DNA of 64,000 bases from Amia ocellicauda (Eukaryota > Chordata > Actinopteri > Amiiformes > Amiidae): the NCBI RefSeq assembly GCF_036373705.1, contig NC_089858.1:14131249-14195248 (forward strand). Direction: 5' to 3'. Made by a program: the position numbers and the translations under genes. Positions 50,703-62,794 of the stretch are shown here, piece after piece. The notes below the pieces were generated by a model. The model saw only the letters and a program-made list of their open reading frames with translations, made no database searches and was not told where the DNA came from. Each line of letters opens with the position of its first letter. The stretch's first letter is position 1.

Positions 50703-53700
50703 ATGAGCGCCCAGGCGACAGACAGCGAGCTGACCCCCGTGTCTTTGCAGGACGGGGACGGGGAGCCTCGGCTCAACTCTGCTGGTCTCCCAAGCACAAC
50801 CTCCCTCCCCCGCGGCCAGGACGGCAACGCCGGCACCCAGGACCCAGATCCTTCAGAGGAGTCGCGGCTGAAGCCCTCTGGAGGCAGGGAGCACAGCGGC
50901 GAGGCAGGAGAGGAAGCCGGCCCGGGCGAGGCGGTGGGGCAGTGTGTGGACCACGAGTCGGAGCTGAACTGGTTCTGCATCACGGAAGGGAAACGCGTCT
51001 GCTCCCAGTGCCCCATCGTGGGCTCCTGCAGGGGACACAGCGTCAGTCCGGTGGAGCGCAGAGCGGCCGCGGTCCGAGTGAGTGCAGGGGCCACGGGGAG
51101 AGGGACATGCAATGAACGTGTGTGTGTTAGGGGGGCGAGGTGTTCATGTAAAATAAGTGGGTATTTTATTTGTTTATTTATTTTATCTCGGCTCTCACCA
51201 CAAAAGCCAATAATGAAATACAACCCCAATTGCGGAAAAGTTGGGACAGTATGGAAAATGCAAAAAAACAAACAAAAAGAGTCATTTGAAAATTCAATTC
51301 ACCCTGTATTATATTGAAAACACATTATTAAGAACTTATTTGATGTTTTACTTTGTGAATTTAATTTATTTTTGAAAATATACACTCATTTCAAATCTGA
51401 TGACTGCAACACGTTCCAAAAAAGTCGGGACTGGGGCAATTTAGGACTAAAAGCGATGTGACAAGTTGAAATAAGTTTCAACTTGTCACATCGCTATTAG
51501 TCCTAAATTGCCCCAGTCCCGACTTTTTTGGAACGTGTTGCATGCATCAATTTCAAAATAAACGTTTACTTCAAAAAACTATGCAGTTGATTAGGTAAAA
51601 CATCAAATACCTTGTCTTTATACGTTTTTTGTTTAAATACAAGTCAAAGTACATTTACAAATCACTCCTCTTTGTTTTTATTAGCATTTTCCATACTGTC
51701 CCAACTTTTTCGGAATTGGGGTTGTATTTTAAACCATCAAGTCACTACAAAAAACAGAAACGCCCCAGTAACAGTCTGTAATGATGACATCTTGTCTGCC
51801 CCTGACAGGGCTTTACGCATGACATATTACTGGATATGCATATTATTTACAGTAGTATGCAGGTTAATATCAGTGAGAGTTTGTAAATGAAGTAGTAGTA
51901 GTATTATGGAGGTAATGAGTAGTATGCCTCAGTAATAGACACTGATATACACAGAGGCACAATGATGGACTGTATCAGTGTCACAATGTCTCAGGCTCTC
52001 TGTGTCTCTCAATATCTCAGTCCCTGTCCCTTGGTGTCTAAGTGCTGGCCCCTAAGTGCCTGTCACTCTCTGTCTCTCTGTCAGGATCGGCTGGTGGACG
52101 TCTGTGAGAAGCTGCAGCTGCAGGCCCAGCGCATCGAGCGTTTCCTGAGCGACACGCTGTCCACCCGCGAGCACGGCCTGCAGGTCAGCACACCAAGCCA
52201 CACTGGACCAGAACTGTCTTCACTGAAAAAGCAGGAGATAATGAACTTCTGTGGCACTCTTTCTCTCTTTGTGTGTGTGTGTGTCTGTCTCTTTCAGTGT
52301 GTGTGTCTGTCTGTCTGTGTGTGCAATTGTGTAGGCTGCATCTCCACCTGTGTCTCTCTGTCTCACATCTCTCTCTCTCTCTGTCTCATTTAACAATTTA
52401 CATCATTCTCTCCTCCCCGCTCCTCTCCCCCAGGTGGCAGCGAGCAGTGCGCGGGAGCAGTGTGTGCGGTGGGGAGCAGGGGTGCGGGGGGCAGTGGAGG
52501 AGGCGGAGCAGTGGGTGCTGGAGGCGGTGCAGAGGGAGGACGAGCGTGTGCGGAACAGCCTGCTCACCCAGCGCGCCCACTGGGCACAGGGCCTGGGCAG
52601 GCTGGGCACGCTGCGGGCCGAGCTGGTGCGGCTGCTCACTGAAACCACAGACTCACAGCTGGTGGTGAGGAGGGGGAGCGAGGGAGTGGGGTTCGTGGAG
52701 GGTAGTTGAGGCGAGGGGAGGGGGGGGCGTTGAGGAGTAATGATGATATTGATAATAATATAACAATAACATTTGTATTTTTACTGATGTTGATGTGGTG
52801 ATATTTATCCAGCTTTGTCTGTTTGCATGTCTGTGTGTCTGTGTGGGTGTGCTTGTGTCTGTGTGTATCTGTTTGTCTTTCCCACAGAGCTCCAGCCAAG
52901 AGATGTCAGAGAGGTGAGGCAGTCCAGCCTGCAGGCACAGACACTGACAGACAGACTGACACACACAGACACCGACAGACTGATAGACACACAGACACTG
53001 ACAGACAGACTGACACACACAGACACCGACAGACTGACAGACACACACAGAGACTGACAGACACAGAGACTCCACCTCACAGCACACACTGACTGCACCT
53101 TACACTCACCAGCTATTTCTCTATTTCTCTATCTCCCTCCCACTCTTCACCTCTCTCTGTCTCTCTCTCTCTCAGGGTGGAGCAGGCGGAGGGGGTGGGG
53201 GAGCCCCATGACTCGGACAAGCTGACCTTTGACCTCAGGTGCTGTGAGAGCCCCCTGTTGATGAGCATGTGGGTCAGTGCCACCATCCTGAGTCACCCTG
53301 GTAAGAGAGAGAGAGAGAGAAAGTACAGACACATGATTCACAGACAGCACCGAAATGACCCTCTCATTTTCTCTCTCCCTTTACCTCCCACCCCCCTGCA
53401 CAGCGGAGAACTCCCTGTGCTTTGATGAGGGGACGGTCAGCCCACTGCTGTCCCTGTCTGACGATGGCCGCTGCCTGACCTTCCTGCCCCGTCGGCAGCG
53501 GCAGCCCCGCCTCTACAACCCTGGTCGCTTCGACAGCTGGCCCAATGCGCTGTGCGGCCGCGCCCTGGCCTCTGGGCTGCACCGCTGGACCCTATCGCTG
53601 GAGGGCAGCCAGGCCTTCAAGGTGGGGGTGTGCTACGGCAGCATGGAGCGGAAGGGCTCCGGGAACGCAGCACGCCTCGGCTACAACACTGGGTCCTGGG

Positions 53701-53936
53701 TCCTGTCCTACTACGAGAGCAAGTTCTGCTTCTCCCACGCGGGCCGGCACCTCGCCCTGCCCGTGCTGTGCCGGCCCAAGTGGCTGGCTGTGCTGCTGGA
53801 CTTCCAGGGGGGGACGCTTGTGTTCGCGGACAGAGAGAGTGGGGCTGTGCTGCACGCCCACCACCAGGCCTTCAGCGAGGCCCTGTACCCCGCCTGTGCC
53901 GTCGCACACCAATCCCTCCATCTCCTCAGCCACTGA
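50703..53936 (+). CDS. bspry: BSPRY, B-box and SPRY domain-containing protein
   Basis: BSPRY is a TRIM-related protein lacking a RING finger. In mammals it binds 14-3-3 and down-regulates the epithelial calcium channel TRPV5. Six exons, all in phase: 50,703-51,077; 52,085-52,183; 52,434-52,664; 52,888-52,913 (26-nt microexon); 53,176-53,300; 53,404-53,936. The product is 462 residues (human 402), the extra length being an acidic/Ser-rich N-terminus of about 80 residues. Then come a B-box (CVDHESELNWFCITEGKRVC, then CPIVGSCRGHS), a coiled coil (DRLVDVCEKLQLQAQRIERF to about residue 235) and a PRY/SPRY domain (LSLSDDGRCLTFL; FDSWPNALCGRALASGLHRW; FKVGVCYGSMERKGSGNAAR; WLAVLLDFQGGTLVF). Intron 1 contains a MITE. 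An ATTAAA signal occurs at 54,262. Confidence 0.95.
51221..51724. mobile_element. 504-bp MITE with long internal palindrome
   Basis: About 41-bp terminal inverted repeats (CAACCCCAATT[GC]CGGAAAA and onward) are flanked by TA at both ends, consistent with a Tc1/mariner-type non-autonomous element. There is no coding capacity. Positions 51,405-51,471 and 51,476-51,542 form a 67-bp-arm palindrome with one mismatch and a 4-nt loop. Confidence 0.85.
52930..53060 (+). repeat. GACA-type minisatellite in bspry intron 4
   Basis: Two and a half units of about 54 bp, made of ACTGACAGACAGACTGACAC and ACACAGACACCGACAGACTG blocks. It begins about 20 bp after the 26-nt microexon. Confidence 0.85.
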
Positions 53937-54264
53937 GGGAGAGGGGGACTGCAAAACTGGAAAACACTGTTTGATACTTTCCCTCACTCTCACTGTATTG
54001 TCACCGTCTCTCTCTCCCACTGTGTCATTCTCACTGTCACTCTCTCACTCTATTGTCACTCCCATTCACTCACACTCTCTCTCTCTGCTCTGAGGATTTT
54101 GAGGCAGGTGTTTTACAGCCTCCTCTAGATTTCTGAGGTTACTGAGTGACTGTGACATCACTGACAGGGCCCTTCCATGAACAGAATGCTGGGACTCTCT
54201 GATCACAACACCCCCGTCTGTGTGTCTGTAAATATATGATATTGTATACGTACTGTGTCAATTA

Positions 54265-55189
54265 AATACTGAACAATCATAAAATGTCACTGTTGTGTAG
54301 AGCAGTCGGTACCCAGTGTGTCCTACAGAGGGAGACATTACACTATCGCAAAGACAGAAAGAAAAAAAGAGACACACAGAGATGAGCTCCTGAATAAATT
54401 CCTGAACTTTCCACAATAGAGGTTTACATTTGTGTTTAACAATTTTAATAAAGTGGGTGGACAGAGAGTCTGCAGGAATAATCATCACAAAAGTGAAAAT
54501 GAAGACAAAAGGCAGACAAGAGAGCGAAAACCGCAAGAGGAAACCAGAGCAGCACAGAGATGAGAGAAGGAGTGAAAAATAAAAATAAATTAAAACTACA
54601 TTATCAGAGCTACTAAACTAGGAAGATATATCTATTTTTTATTTTTTATTTAAAAAAGCACCACCGCCCCCCCACAGAGCAGCACATCCCCCGTCTCCCA
54701 CAAAATCAACACCACCGAGCCATGGAAGGAGTGCCTGTCTGTGCTGTAGCTCAAGTTCCCTGGGTTCAGGCAGCAGACCCTGAGCAGGGACCAGGTCCAC
54801 AGGCTGGAGGCAGAACACAGGGCCAAGATGAAGGAGCTGAGAGGGGCTGTGAGGGAGCTGGACAGGCACAGAGGGCAACAGCCATTCAATTTGAGACCCC
54901 CTTTGTGCCACACACACATTAGCACTCACAGTCACAGCCACAACAGCATGGTGAACTGCAGCGGGGAGCAGGTCCTGTGTCTCTGTAAAGGCCGGGGTGA
55001 GATCTCAGCAAGAGGGAGTCACACCTCAGACTGCATGTGGAAGCTGTTCAGTTACAGATTGAGGGTCTCCCTCTGACCTCCCCGAGACCGTCTCTGTGGT
55101 GAGCACATCTCATGAGGTCACACAGAGGTCAGCAAGAGCAGGAGAGCTTAAGTAGTACACAGAGAATGGTAGGATTCTTGGACATACTG

Positions 55190-55220
<31 letters not shown>

Positions 55221-55565
55221 ATGACTGCCCTGTCACACACACAAACTGACCCCTCACAATGTTGTTGTGATTTTTATTGTTTGTAAACAGAATGATGGTC
55301 AGCAGAGCTACAGTGACACAGGTACACACTGACTCACAGAGACACAGAGAAAGAGAGAATAAAGGAATGCAGACTGACAGAAACAGAACAGAAGGAAGAG
55401 ACAGATGTAGAGTTAGAAAGAGAAAGAAGGAAAAATTGGGAGAGGGTGAAAAGAGTGAAAGAGACAGACGGGAGTAGTAAGCATTGGATATATTCACATA
55501 TAGATACATACGTCCAAGTACAAAAAATAAGCTGCTACACACTGACACTGAGGTTCATAAGACAG

Positions 55566-55608
<43 letters not shown>

Positions 55609-55685
55609 TTTTAATAATCGTATTTCCCTGTAGTCTCTATGGCAATAAGTCAGGGGTGAGGGGTCAGCTGCCTAAATCCCCTTCG
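54265..55685. other. Intergenic region between convergent bspry and entpd8
   Basis: Holds the 3' ends of both genes: AATAAA on plus at about 54,393, and on minus at about 55,272-55,277. It also has (CA)n near 55,195, a purine-rich block (55,320-55,480) and (TTA)n at 55,569-55,605. A 57-codon plus frame at about 54,750-54,922 has coiled-coil character and is discussed separately. Confidence 0.5.
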
Positions 55686-55687
55686 GT

Positions 55688-58600
55688 TCAGTCTGCAGCG
55701 CCTGCTCCTCCCTTTCCTTTAGTAATCAGGTTCCAGATCTGCACAGCGAGAGCCAGCAGGCTGAGGAAGATGGACAGGACAATGAAGAAGGATGCTGCTG
55801 CCCATTGGTCACGCTGCTGCCTCACTACCTCCGGGGGCCGCTCTGCCGGGATCAGGTTGGTGAGGTTCAGCATGTAGCCCAGCGTCCAGCCAATGTCTGT
55901 CCCTGCAGCCTGGGACATATAGTGAGACACAGTGAGACAAACACACTCAGGGACACACAGTTATGATACATATGGAGGACTATCCATGTCAAAATTTAAA
56001 ATAAATACACAGAGAAAAGTATACAAAAAAATGTTGAAATAAATACAGGAATAAATAAATCAATGTTGAAATTAATAAATACATACATTTATCTATTTAT
56101 TTCAACATTTATTTGTTTATTTCAACATCTATGTAGTCATTTATTTCAACATTTATTTATTTTTTTCCCACTGGCCACTTTGCTATTTACATTTCTCAGT
56201 GGGCTTTAACATGTCGAAACACACAGACACGGAGAAAGAACAGCTCAGTGTGTGTGCAGTGCTCAGAGTGTATGTCAGTGTGTGTCCAGTGCTCAATGTT
56301 TGTCAGTGTGTGTCCAGTGCTCAGTGTGTGTCCAGTCTCTCACCTTGCCCTGGAAGATGATGTTGTTCCAGGTGCTGTTGTTGAACTTGTACCCATCCAG
56401 CAACAGGGTGGTGATGTAGTGGGCAGCAGCACAGTAATCTCGCAGGTACTGCTCCTTCTGCCCAGGGTACTGGGCCTGCAGCTGCATAGCACAACACAAC
56501 ACACCTCAACACACCACCACACCACACCATAATACAACACACCACAACACAACACAGAAAAACAAAACAACACACTGTCACTGAACCTTCATTTTACTTC
56601 AAAAGAAGTGATAAAATTAGTGACATTTTGGTCCAGGCTTGGATTAGAGTTACAGGCAGGTATGCAGACAGACAGCTCTTGGAGTAGGTGAGGGCAGTGC
56701 AATGGCCAGCCCCCTGGCCTGGGCATAGTGGCAAGGGGGCAGACAGAGTTAAAGGCGCTATATACAGTGAGGGAAAAAAAAAATGTCATCCCCTGCTGAT
56801 TTTGTACGTTTGCCCACTGACAAAGAAATGATCAGTCTATAATTTTAATGGTAGGTGTATTTTAACAGTGAGAGACAGAATAATAACAAAAAAATCCAGA
56901 AAAATGCATTTCAAAAAAGTTATAAATTGATTTGCATGTTAATGAGGGAAATAAGTATTTGACCCCTTCACTTAGTACTTGGTGGCAAAACCCTTGTTGG
57001 CAATCACAGAGGTCAGACGTTTCTTGTAGTTGGCCACCAGGTTTGCACACATCTCAGGAGGGATTTTGTCCCACTCCTCTTTGCAGATCCTCTCCAAGTC
57101 ATTAAGGTTTCGAGGCTGACGTTTGGCAACTCGAACCTTCAGCTCCCTCCACAGATTTTCTATGGGATTAAGGTCTGGAGACTGGCTAGGCCACTCTAGG
57201 ACCTTAATGTGCTTCTTCTTGAGCCACTCCTTTGTTGCCTTGGCTGTGTGTTTTGGGTCATTGTCATGCTGGAATACCATCCACGACCCATTTTCAATGC
57301 CCTGGCTGAGGGGGAAGGTGGTTCTCACCCAAGATTTGACGGTACATGGCCCCGTCCATCGTCCCTTTGATGCGGTGCAGTTGTCCTGTCCCGTTAGTAG
57401 AAAAACACCCCCAAAGCATAATGTTTCCACCTCCATGTTTGACGGTGGGGATGGTGTTCTTGGGGTCATTCCTCCTCCTCCAAACACGGCGAGTTGAGTT
57501 GATGCCAAAGAGCTCGATTTTGGTCTCATCTGACCACAACACTTTCACCCAGTTCTCCTCTGAATCATTCAGATGTTCATTGGCAAACTTCAGACGGGCC
57601 TGTACATGTGCTTTCTTGAGCAGGGGGACCTTGCGGGCGCTGCAAGATTTCAGTCCTTCACGGCGTAGTGTGTTACCAATTGTTTTCTTGGTGACTATGG
57701 TCCCAGCTGCCTTGAGATCATTAACAAGATCCTCCCGTGTAGTTCTGGGCTGATTCCTCACCGTTCTCATGATCATTGATACTCCATGAAGTGAGATCTT
57801 GCATGGAGCCCCAGACTGAGGGAGATTGACAGTTATTTTGTGTTTCTTCCATTTGCGAATAATCGCACCAACTGTTGTCACCTTCTCACCAAGCTGCTTG
57901 GCGATGGTCTTGTAGCCCATTCCAGCCTTATGTAGGTCTACAATCTTGTCCCTGACATCCTTGGACAGCTCTTTGGTCTTGGCCATGGTGGAGAGTTTGG
58001 AATCTGATTGATTGATTGCTTCTGTGGACAGGTGTCTTTTATACAGGTAACGAGCTGAGATTAGGAGAGTCCCTTTAAGAGAGTGCTCCTAATCTCAGCT
58101 CGTTACCTGTATAAAATACACCTGGGAGCCAGAAATCTTGCTGATTGATAGGGGATCAAATACTTATTTCCCTCATTAACATGCAAATCAATGTATAACT
58201 TTTTTGAAATGCGTTTTTCTGGATTGTTTTGCTGTTATTCTGTCTCTCACTGTTAAAATACACCTACCATTAAAATTATAGACTGATCATTTCTTTGTCA
58301 GTGGGCAAATGTACAAAATCAGCAGGGGATCAAATACTTTTTCCCTCACTGTAGCTATATAAACAGACTGGTGGCAGCAGGAGGGTACTGGTCAAACTCA
58401 CCCAGGTCCAGTTCCGTCCACAAATCTGCTCCGTGGTGCTGAGGACGCGGGCCAGTGGGGCCTGGGGGGTCAGCTTCAGGAAACTGAAGGTGTAGAAATA
58501 TGCAGAGAACGCCTAGGGGGAACAGAAAGACCAGCAGCGTCACCCTCACTCCCCCAGAACTCTAACACACAGCACGGTCTCTGTCTGCCCAGCGCCCCTG

Positions 58601-61600
58601 CAGCCACCCCTGTGGCCCAAACCAAAGAGCAGTATGGCGGTCAGACAGCGCTGTGCTACAACACTGTGTCAGCAGTATATTAGGGGCATTGCAATGGGCT
58701 GATCACCGACAGACTGACGAACTGATACATTGACAGACAGACAGACTGACTGAAAGAGAGACACAATGTGTATGTGATCTGTGTGTGTTTGTGTGTGTGA
58801 CCTCTGTGTGTGTGGGGGTGGGGCTCTGGAGGGAAGCCTCACAAAGAAGCGTCCGGTGACGTTTGGCTGGTAGACGCCGTTGAAGCCGCACTGGGGGGCA
58901 GACGCACAGTCCGACAGGTTGAAGATTTTCCTGACTAGCGTGTGGCACTCCCCGGAGTCACTGCTACCGGAGAAGGTCACTGAGGTCACAGGGTCAATGG
59001 ACGAGGGCTTGGAGACGCAGGGCGAGTTGAAGAGGTCACTCATGGTCATGGTGAGTTTGTAGCCTGAAGGATAGCAGGGGTGGGTTACCGGTTTTGACAG
59101 GTTTTTGCCCTGTAGGGAGTAAACACAACAACACTGAAAGTATCTGAAGAACCTTTGTCTGCATGTGACAATACTTTTTGCATAATGTATTACTGGATAT
59201 GTATTATTTTTATGGTCATATGCAGGATAATACCAGTGACAGTTAGTAATTAGTACAATTTAAGAGTAGTATTTATCAGTAATAGTCTGTCAAGATAGGT
59301 TAGTAGCTGTAGTATATTATGTCAGTTACTATCAGTATATAGAAGTATTATTATAATGATTATAACTGATCATACAATGGAAATACCCCCAACAGTATTT
59401 AAGCTGTTAATCATTTGGTATCGTTACACTTTAATATAAATAAGGACATATGATGCAATACTGCGCGATACAGTGGGATACAGCGCAGTATCCCTGCACT
59501 GTGCAGCTATCGCAGGGTCACAGCGCAACGGTGTCTCCAAGATCCAGGCATCAAGGAGAACGAAGAGGAAGAGCAGAGAAAAAAAAATAAGGGAAATAAG
59601 GAGATAGGAGAATAAAATACAAATACTGCTGTACTACTATTACTTATTGTACAGGTAATGAAAATGAAACAACAGTGATGATAAGAAGAACAGCAGTAGC
59701 AGAGTGAGCAGAATGAGCAGAGTGAGCAGAGTGAGCAGAGTGAGCAGTATCCTGACCTGCAGCAAGGCGACCTGCAGCTGTCTCATGGCCTGCTCCTTGC
59801 CGTAACACAGGTAGCTGTAGGTGTACACACTGTAGTTGTAGCCATAGAGCCGGAAGTCAGCCTTAGTTTGGGGCTGCAGGATGGATGTCTGGGGTTCAAA
59901 GGTTATCTGTGTGGACGCCCCACCCAAGTCCAGCGCCCCCTGGATCTCCCCACTCTTGGGGTGCTTCCACTCCCCATCGAATGTGTACTGCAGGAGAGAG
60001 GGAGAGAGGGAGGGAGTGAAGGAGAGAGGGAGAGAGAGGTCACACACTGCCACTGCCTTCTTGGATACTTGTCCCCTCCAACCCTCCATCCCTATCCTCT
60101 CTCTCTGTCTCTCTTCTCTCAACTGCTTCCATCTCTCTCTCCCTCTCCCTCCATCCCTCCCTTTCACACACTCTTTTTGTTTCACACCTGGGTCACATGT
60201 TGCAGACCTGATATACCTTCTGTCATTATCTTTACCCCCCCAACCCCCTTCCTACCCTCTCCTCCCACCTTGATGAATCCCTCCAGCAGGTAGTTGATTG
60301 TGATCCAACCATAGGCACCCTCCTCCTCGCCACTGATGATGCGCGCACCCCGGAAGTCAAAGGGGTAGGACCGAATAGAGCGCGACACCTCCTCCAGCAC
60401 CTTGAGTGACTGCCCAGGGCTCTGCAGACTTCACACAGACACAGAGATAGACAAACACACACACATACACGCCCACATGAGAGTGTGTATTCAGTGTGTG
60501 TATACAGTGTGAATTCAGTGTGTGTGCATAGTGTGTCTGTCTACGTGTTCTGCGTGTGTGTGCTCAGTCCGACGTGTGCTCAGTTTGTGTGTGTGTGTCA
60601 GTGTGTGTGTCAATGTGTGTGTGTGTGTAGTGGCTTCAAAGCCAATTTAAACCACTACAGCCCCAGCAATAGTTGGTAAATGTTCAACACGCCTGTCCCG
60701 TTGTTCTTCCTTTCGTGGCTCAGCGTTCCATTCCTTGAAACACTCTTTCTTTTAGTAAACATCACTTGCAATTCATTTGTACAATCCATAATTCATTGTG
60801 ATGTACTGATGGAAAATGTAAATAAATATATAAATAAAGATAAGAGGAGAAGGAGGAGGATAGAGTTTTAGAGTAGGAGACAAGAGGTTGAAAAACTGTG
60901 TAGCTTCCACTACTGCTAGGACTGCCCTGTTTCACTTCTCACCATTACTTCCTCATATGGGCTTGGCTTCCCGAAATAGTGGGTGTGGTTAAGTTGTCAC
61001 TCATCTCCAGCAGCAGAGTGTCAGATAATAATTAATCAAAAAATGGGAAGCACAAGCCCATCAAAATATATTTCATAACAACATATCTATATATAAATAA
61101 TTATAAAATTAAAATTAATTATAAAAAATAACATAATTCAAAAGGCATTTGGCTTTTACAGTGTGTCAGTGTATGTGTGTGTGTGTGTGTGTGTGTGTCA
61201 TTATGTCATTGTGTGCGGACTCACTGCAGCAGCCTCATGCCCGCGGTGGCGCCCAGGTAGATGGGGGCGCTCTGCTGCCGGTCAGCAGGGATGGAGGCCT
61301 GAGCCATGTCCAGACATGCCCGCAGGCTCCGCCCCGCCCCGGGGGGGTCCCCTGCATAGCTCGAGATACCAGGACCTGTGAGGGGGGGGCAGAGAATAGA
61401 GAAACACAGTCTTGTGTTGTGTTGTGTTGTTGTGTGGTGATGTGTTGTCTAGCGGTGCTCAGCACAGTACCTACCCTCCACGTCACACACCAGTACCTGT
61501 GACACCACTCCAGTGTTGTTCTCCTTCCCTCCGGGCCAGCGGTACATGAACAGAGACGTGTGGGTGGATCCTGCGTCAAACACCATCCCGTACTGACACA

Positions 61601-62098
61601 CAGAGAGAGAGAGCATCAAACACCATCCCGTACTGACACAGAGAGAGAGAGCATCAAACACCATCCCGTACTGACACAGAGAGAGAGAGCATCAAACACC
61701 ATCCCGTACTGACACACAGCGAGAGAGAGCGTCAAACATCATCCCGTACTGACACACAGAGAAAGAGCATCAAACACCATCCTGTACTGACACAGAGAGT
61801 TAACACACCATCTCATATTTACAGAGAAAGAGAAAGAGATACATACAGTCCACATTATACACACACTGTAAACGCAAGCACTTCACACACACTGAACACC
61901 CGTGTGCCAGACCCTCACCTATGTGCCTGTCTCTCACCTGTGTGCCAGACAGCCCCTCACCTGTGTGTGTTCACTCACCTGTGTGCCCGTGGGCAGTTCC
62001 AGGCTGCTGACATGGACCAGTATGAGGATGAGGGCGATGACCCCGACACAGGCCACCGCCGCAACCAGCGCCCCCACCACAGCCTGCTTTACTGCCAT
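55688..62098 (-). CDS. entpd8: ENTPD8, ectonucleoside triphosphate diphosphohydrolase 8
   Basis: Plasma-membrane ecto-enzyme hydrolysing extracellular nucleoside tri- and diphosphates, thereby shaping purinergic signalling. Nine in-phase exons: 61,979-62,098; 61,475-61,592; 61,225-61,375; 60,269-60,428; 59,757-59,987; 58,843-59,109; 58,402-58,512; 56,344-56,481; 55,688-55,909. Product 505 residues (human ENTPD8 495). N-terminal membrane anchor about residues 8-30. All five apyrase conserved regions are present: ACR1 [11 protein letters not shown]2 [11 protein letters not shown]3 [18 protein letters not shown]4 [14 protein letters not shown]5 [18 protein letters not shown]-terminal membrane helix ([19 protein letters not shown]) precedes a short cytosolic tail. 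Segments such as [19 protein letters not shown] and HPCYPSGY favour ENTPD8 over ENTPD2 or ENTPD1, which are the alternatives. Intron 7 holds a Tc1 element; intron 1 has an exon-derived minisatellite. Confidence 0.95.
55972..56215 (+). repeat. GGACTATCCATG-family AT-rich repeat, copy 2
   Basis: Same family as 39,088-39,330: GGACTATCCATGTCAAAATT, TTTATTTCAACATTTATTT blocks, then TTTCTCAGTGGGC. Located in entpd8 intron 8. Confidence 0.6.
56765..58351 (-). mobile_element. Tc1-like element copy B, inactivated, in entpd8 intron 7
   Basis: TA-flanked (56,763-56,764; 58,352-58,353) and of almost the same length as copy A. Ends and the internal hairpin (about 58,040-58,117, with a 2-bp deletion in one arm) match copy A closely. 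The transposase starts at 57,986 and is open through the helix-turn-helix region and first catalytic Asp (WSDETK). It is then broken near 57,290-57,320, where C-run expansion and the same missing base as copy A lie. The C-terminal frame (HDNDPKH, PNPIENLW) is intact to its stop at 56,972. Confidence 0.95.
61570..61800 (-). repeat. Minisatellite copying the entpd8 exon 2 acceptor
   Basis: Six units of about 38-41 bp, counting the genuine exon boundary. Each contains, on the sense strand, a CT-rich tract, TGTCAG (or TGTGTCAG), then TACGGGATGGTGTTTGA. That is the 3' splice site and first codons (Y-G-M-V-F-D) of exon 2. The exon-proximal copy (acceptor at 61,593) opens into the full exon; the others run into the next unit. 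Confidence 0.9.
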
Positions 62099-62099
62099 C

Positions 62100-62763
62100 A
62101 CAGCTCCTCCTGCAGGGACATGCACACAGACACGCACGCACACAGACACGTACGCACACAGACACACACGCACACAGACATGCACACACACAGACAGACA
62201 ACAGCAGAACATCAGTTGCAGACATTAAAAAACATACATAAACTTTTCAATAAATAACTAAATTAAATAAACAAACCAAATAAGCAGTGAGTGGGAGTCC
62301 ACTCATTCACACGTTTATTCTGTCTGCACTAGTCAATTCAAAGGAGGCTTTACTCAACCAACAGCATAAATTAAAATAAGTAAATAAATACATTTCAGTG
62401 ACAAAACGTAATGATAGTGGGGATAACTAACTGACTCTCCCACTCCCTCACCTCTCTCTCCCTCTCTGTTTGAAGCCCCAGCTGTGTACTCACCCTGAGT
62501 GCTGTGCCCCAGTGCACCCCCACCCCCTTCAATGTCCATTCTTCCACCTCACCCTACGCTTATTCTGCCGCCTGGCCCTCAGTGCACTGGGCTGCACTGG
62601 GACGCATCCTGGGAACCAGTCAGCTGGTGCTGTAGCAGTACCTGCAGTTGTGTTCATGCTGGGAAAGTGTCAAGCTGATGTTTCATGCAAAATAATCAAC
62701 TCTCTCTTTCTCCCTGTCCCTCCGTCTCTCAGTTTAACACTCTCATTCTCTATCTCTCTCACT

Positions 62764-62794
<31 letters not shown>

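Noticed and set aside
50582-51271. 229-codon minus frame opposite bspry exon 1
   Set aside because: Shadow of the bspry coding exon, whose plus-strand reading shows a clear B-box and phase-consistent splicing.
55688-62098. Assignment as ENTPD2 because sapcd2 neighbours ENTPD2 in human
   Set aside because: Segments [23 protein letters not shown] and [13 protein letters not shown] fit ENTPD8 better, and ENTPD8 lies near ZMYND19 in human.
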